Source of the DNA: Siderastrea siderea
Lineage: Eukaryota > Cnidaria > Anthozoa > Scleractinia > Rhizangiidae
DNA: 64,000 nucleotides
Assembly: GCA_964030785.1 (NCBI GenBank)
Contig: OZ034973.1
Location: 1,986,632-2,050,631, forward strand
Direction of reading: 5' to 3'
Positions 59,691-64,000 of the stretch are shown here, piece by piece. The notes beneath the pieces were generated by a model. That model did no database searches. It was given only the letters and a program-made list of their open reading frames with translations, and was not told where the DNA came from. The translations under genes and the position numbers were made by a program. Positions within the stretch are counted from its first letter, which is position 1; each line of letters starts with the position of its first letter.

Positions 59691-62600
59691 TTACAACGCT
59701 GTAACTTGGTCCTCTGATTCGTTATCCGAAGCGTTCTAAAAAAAAAAGAATCAGAATCAGATTACAAGGAAAATTTGGATGCAACGTATCGATTTCTCAA
59801 GGGCAGGAATTTTGAAAAATTTATCACATTGTACCTTGTCCTTAATATCTGTTTCATCACAATAGTTTTCTTCTTCCCAGGTGAATTGGTGACCAGGCAA
59901 AAATCCACGTAACCAGGCCTTCAGTGGAAAGAGTAGTTTGGGATTCACTTGTCTGTGTCGGTCTTCTTTGGTTTCTTTTATGAAAAGATACAAGCAGTAT
60001 AGTTAAGGTTGTATTACAGTACTGTAGTCTAGCTGTGATGACAAACCTAATTCTACCTTTACAATAATAACGGTAGTGGGACTCACTGATGTTCAGTTCA
60101 GCCTGTAATCAACGGATCGCGGGTTTCTAATTTGTGAATAACGGGTATAATACAATCTCAACTGCACAAAACGAAATCTTAAGGCTGGTTTTCACTAGCG
60201 ACGGAGTAGGAGTGGGAGTCGTAATCAGAAGCGCAGAGCGTTTCGATCTAGTGAAAACAACGTTCCGATTCCTCTTACGAATCGGTCCCTTACGATCTAG
60301 TGAAAACTAGGTTGTCGGAGTCGGAAGCAGAAGCGGAAGAACTAAACCAATCACAAAGCGTGGGAACGAGCACTGTGATTGGTTTATCCTTCTGCTTGTG
60401 CTTCCGACTCCGACAATCTGGTTTTCACTAGATCGTAAGCGACGGAATCGTAAGTGGAGTCGGAAGAAAATGGAAACGTTCTGATTCTTCCGACTCCGAT
60501 TCCGTCAAGCTTATGACTCCTCTTATGACTCCGGTTTTTTGATTTTCACTAGGTCATAAGCGCTCTTACGACTCCGCTTACGACTCCGACTCCGACTCCA
60601 TCGCTAGTGAAAACCAGCCTTTATTGCCAATCAAAGAAATCTATGACTAAGTTTAAGTGAAGAATAACAATAGGTGAAATTGGAGAATCAAAAGAAAACG
60701 TCCCCTTTTTTTCGAGATTGGTGAAAAAAGGAACCCTCGTTTTAACACGCACTGTCAAATTACTTGGGCATATTCCATTGCTGAAATTGCATAGGGCTGC
60801 AATTAATTATAAACAATCGGATTTGTAAATTTGGTCATATTTATTAACGACTGTAATCACGCCTGTTGTGCAACTTTCACACCGAGCGCCGTCCACCGAG
60901 CGCAGCTATCTTCCACCTCCTGTGATCTCCAGCACACACCATACAAACTTGCTGACAGTAGAAACTGTGACTTGGACTTTAAAAAGGGGATTTGATACAC
61001 TGTATTCGCAGCAATCCACATCTCAAATAAATTAAACCTGAATAACAAATTTAAGTTCATATAATCACCAAGAGCAAAACTTGCAACCAGTCCAACAATC
61101 AGCGTAGCAAGGAAAGACAACGTGGCAATCCAGAGGTAGGACAAACTGTATAGGTCAGCCAATGGGGTGCTGCAAAAAACACAGTACAAAGAATTAATTT
61201 TCAAGAGCGGTGTGCAATTGACTGTGGTAGTAAAGCGGGTTTCAAGTAACCAAAACTAAAGTAATTACTCTGACCAACCACAATACACACAAGCAGCACA
61301 ATCAACCAATCACAACAGACAAGCAGCACAATCAACCAATCACAATACACACAAGCAGCACAATCAACCAATCAGAACTCAAAGCAAATAAATTTGAAGT
61401 GGTGTCAAGCGCGGGAAAACGCCTGCGAACAAGGACGCAATTGGGTTTGCTTTTACTTAGGATTGGTTGACAAAGTGGCGCGAGTTTTAAACCAATCACA
61501 GAGGGTCAGCAACACCACGGCTAACGTTAACTTCTTTCGATACTTGGAGCGCCCAGCGCGGGAAAACGCGTGCGAGCAATAGGCTGGATAATTTCTGCCG
61601 GCAGAATTTCGAGCAGAATAAGCGATTTTTGAGGCGAGCATTCTGCCGGCAAAATAAGGCATTTTAAAGCATAATTTGAACAGAATAAGGGGAAATCAGT
61701 AACACTTATGATATATGCATAACAGTTGTAAGAAAAAATGAAAACTAAGAACAAAACAAATAGAAAATACCTTGTGATTAATGTGATTATTAGCTAAAAC
61801 GCGCACACAAAGTAAGATGAATCACAATTTTGCTATGCATAATGAAATCTAATTAGTGTTTAGGGTTAGGCCCAGGCTCCTTCCATATTTATGAAAATAC
61901 ACAGGCCCGAAGGGCCGAAAAATTTTCGAATACTGAGTAGAATTCGAGCAGAATTTAGGTGTCTGAGCAGAATTTCGAGCAGAATAAGCGATTTTTACGA
62001 GCATTGCTGGCAGGCAGAATAAGCCATTTTACGAGCAGAATTTATCAAAGCCTATTACTTCGACAGTCGAATGAAAAACGCTTTAAAACTAAAACAAAAG
62101 TAATCTGGTTTGGCCGATAACAAAGGCAAAAAACGCGATGAACCAATCAGGACTCGAAGAAAAAATGAAACCGGAGTCAATCGCTGAGCGCAGGAAAACG
62201 TAATTAAAGCAAACTTGAGTAATTTTTAACGCAGAGTTGAAAACCGCGGCTTTAAGAACATTTTGCAAGGATAGCTTTAAACCAGTTACGCTGTCGCAGA
62301 GCTATAAATAGCTGTCGGTCATCGGACAATGTCCGACTAAAATCGGCCCATGTCCGACGAAATCTTAACTTTGGTCGGATATTATACCCGGACAAATTTT
62401 GCTACCAAATAATAAGTAAAAAATGATAAAAAATAATTATTTAAAAAAGGACCCACTTTAAAATAATAATTAAAAAAACATCCGACCACATTTTTGTTTT
62501 GTCCGACCAAAATGGAGACTTGGTCGGACATATGTCCTTTCAAGAAAGAAAAATTATTTGCAGCCCTGCTGTCGGGATACAGGTCATACTATTCTCCCAA

Positions 62601-63867
62601 AATTGAACCCTAACCTTAACAAAACCTACACCTATAACCCTAATCCTAACCTTTCAACGTTTCCAATTCCCTCTCCCCCGTTTTCGTAACATTCGCGTAT
62701 TGTGTTGCGTGAGAATCAGTAAATTTACCTTGTGTATGGTTTGTAAGGGTTCCTGATAAAACCATTGTCATATCTGGCTAAGATCTTTGCTGACTGGTTA
62801 TCGTATGTACTGTTTTCAAAGGTGGAGTTATTTGCCTGCTGATAGAAAGGGCACTCCTTGACCGAGCGGAGGCCTGGGAACGTATTAGGTGGATACGTTA
62901 GGGATCCAGCAAACAGCCAGAGGGCCAATGCAAAACCAGTGAAGACTCCAATGTACATTCCCTGTGTGAAATGCATGACAAACCTGTTATTCGTCAAGTT
63001 CACCCTGCGTTTAATTGAAATATCGACAGTAGTTAAGCTTCCTATTGCAAAAAGGCGCAAGGAAATTAAGACGGAATCCATTAGGAAATTGAGTAATTTC
63101 AATTTTCAGTGAACAAAAACCTTGTACCAGAATAATTTAAAGCATATCGCATTCTTTTTTACATTTTTTGAGAGCCATGGATGTAATTTGTTATCTGTAA
63201 CAACCCCAAAGACAATTTCTTATGGAAGCCCGAGAAAATGAATTTCAAATTTCACAAAATGAAATCTTAAGCATAAAAATTTACCTATTTTACCTGTGTT
63301 TACACAATTCCTGTTAAATTTGAAATTAAATTTCACGGGCTCCCAGTAGAAATAGTCTTTGGGGTTATTACAGATAACAAATTACATCTATAGCTCTTAA
63401 AAAGTGTAAAAAAGAATGCGATATACTTTAAATTATTCTGGTAGAAGGCTTTTGTCCACCAATTACTCAATTTCCTGATGGATTCCATCTTAAAGTACTC
63501 CTTTATCTTAATTTCATTTGAATGCCAACTCTTAAACTACGTTACCTTGAAGATGTGGTGGACAGGTAATGTATCAACAATGTACTGTACTTTTGTATTG
63601 AGTCAAATGCTACAAATCCTTCTTGGTTATTGTTTATTAACAATAGGATTTGTAGCTCAGTAATATCAAGGATACATTTTCATCAATTCCGACTAAGGTT
63701 AGATGAATCCAGTAGCAGGAATTTGCCTCACTGTATCGTACAAACTAAGGATTATGAATACACGTGATTAAGTTCTTTACCTTTGCGTTTGCTCTTGGAA
63801 CAAAAAACCCTGCGACGAAAACAGCCAGCGATAGTCCTCCAGTCAACCCTGTAATGCTGTAGGAAAG
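59691..63867 (-). CDS. SLC5A8-like: SLC5 sodium-coupled transporter, gene C (3' part; 5' end outside window)
   Basis: Five 3' exons are in the window: 63867-63781, 62961-62729, 61169-61069, 59974-59835, 59735-59691. They match exons 11-15 of gene B in order, phase and mostly length (87, 233, 101, 140, 45 nt). Sequence: GGLSLAVFVAGFFVPRANAK, GMYIGVFTGFALALWLFAGS, LTYPPNTFPGLRSVKECPFY, a loop with glycosylation sites NST, NST and NQS, then a transmembrane exon (ADLYSLSYLWIATLSFLATL). The cytosolic tail has NPKLLFPLKAWLRGFLPGHQ and ends VTAL, a class I PDZ-ligand form like the end of vertebrate SMCT1. No exon 10 equivalent occurs between 63868 and 64000, so the gene continues beyond the edge. 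Probably a plasma-membrane sodium symporter; substrate unknown. Confidence 0.9.
60181..60622. mobile_element. 440-bp MITE with nested palindrome
   Basis: AAGGCTGGTTTTCACTAGCG is mirrored by CGCTAGTGAAAACCAGCCTT. The internal motif TTTTCACTAG recurs several times, and a second inner palindrome centres on AACCAATCACA/TGTGATTGGTT near 60.37 kb. Many GACTCCGACTCC-like triplets fill it. Non-coding; in the intron between exons 14 and 13 of SLC5 gene C. Confidence 0.85.
61204..61570. mobile_element. MITE relative with tandem CCAAT units
   Basis: A roughly 32-bp unit (CACAAGCAGCACAATCAACC, then AATCACAA) is repeated three times at about 61.28-61.37 kb. GCGCGGGAAAACGC and AGTGGCGCGAGTTTTAAACC blocks, shared with the MITE at 18944-19231, follow. 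No clean terminal repeats remain. In an intron of SLC5 gene C. Confidence 0.55.
61577..62047. mobile_element. repeat element of 'GCAGAATAAGC' units with inverted ends
   Basis: AATAGGCTGGATAA at the left is echoed in inverse by TTATCAAAGCCTATT at the right. TCGAGCAGAATAAGCGATTT occurs near both ends as a direct repeat. Non-coding mini-transposon in an intron of SLC5 gene C. Confidence 0.6.
62325..62550. repeat. repeats of TGTCCGAC / GTCGGAC
   Basis: TGTCCGAC occurs several times in both orientations (e.g. ATGTCCGACTAAAAT-like and TTGGTCGGACATATGTCC) around an AT-rich centre. Likely a short inverted-repeat element; boundaries not clear. Confidence 0.5.
63063..63492. repeat. 430-bp fold-back in SLC5 gene C intron
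   Basis: The left arm (GGAATCCATTAGGAAATTGA, later AATAATTTAAAG and CATCGATGGATG-like sequence ending near 63240) is complementary to the right arm, which runs from about 63322 to 63490 (e.g. CTTTAAATTATTCTGG, TCAATTTCC, GGATTCCATC). Arms are about 170 bp with an 80-bp spacer. Non-coding. Confidence 0.75.
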
Positions 63868-64000
63868 CTAACAAACAGTACAATGTCAGATTAAAATATT
63901 ATATTACCACGCACCCTCTGATCTGTTGTCTTGGGTTTTTGAGTTGTGATAACAAGATGAGTTTTGTGGCTGTCTGGAGGTTAACTCTGGGAACTCTGAA

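Overview
The window is an intron-dense, AT-rich animal locus. Interrupted genes have GT-AG splice sites, there are many palindromic mini-transposons, CR1-like LINE tails, Penelope-like remnants with hammerhead-type cores, and tRNA-derived SINEs. Together with a signal-peptide-bearing Asp/Glu-rich protein and several repeat types I associate with corals and anemones, this suggests an anthozoan cnidarian, probably a stony coral. The taxon is inference, and all gene models were spliced by eye.

Layout. About 1.67-2.83 kb (+): a small secreted acidic protein in four coding exons. About 3.0-3.7 kb: a fold-back Penelope-like remnant carrying part of a GIY-YIG endonuclease. 4.08-5.68 kb (-): a two-exon BTB protein with a Cys-rich tail. 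5.8-10.2 kb: repeat-rich, no gene found. 10.2-12.3 kb (-): an intronless 678-residue basic coiled-coil protein. It is head to head with a three-exon Rieske protein gene (RFESD, 12.5-16.8 kb, +), whose first intron contains a complete intronless SERINC gene on the same strand.

From 18.8 kb the window is dominated by a cluster of SLC5 sodium-coupled transporters (SMCT/SMVT branch: monocarboxylates, vitamins), all on the minus strand. Gene A (18.8-28.0 kb, 579 aa) and gene B (32.3-46.1 kb, 642 aa) are complete. Gene C (59.7 kb to beyond the right edge) is the 3' part of a third copy. The coding exons have matching lengths and phases, so the genes arose by duplication. Genes A and B are separated by a 1.6 kb near-palindrome. 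Between B and C lies a 19-exon plus-strand gene for an ABTB2 (BPOZ-2)-type protein of 949 residues (histone-fold-like region, ankyrin repeats, BTB), divergent from B and convergent with C.

The genes do not form one obvious pathway. The SLC5 group would import carboxylates or related solutes with sodium; ABTB2 and the BTB protein are likely ubiquitin-ligase adaptors; SERINC is a membrane lipid-related protein; the acidic protein could act in the extracellular or skeletal matrix. The most interesting points are the nested intronless SERINC with a possible shared first exon, the acidic protein, the divergent tail of SLC5 gene A, and the fold-back elements.
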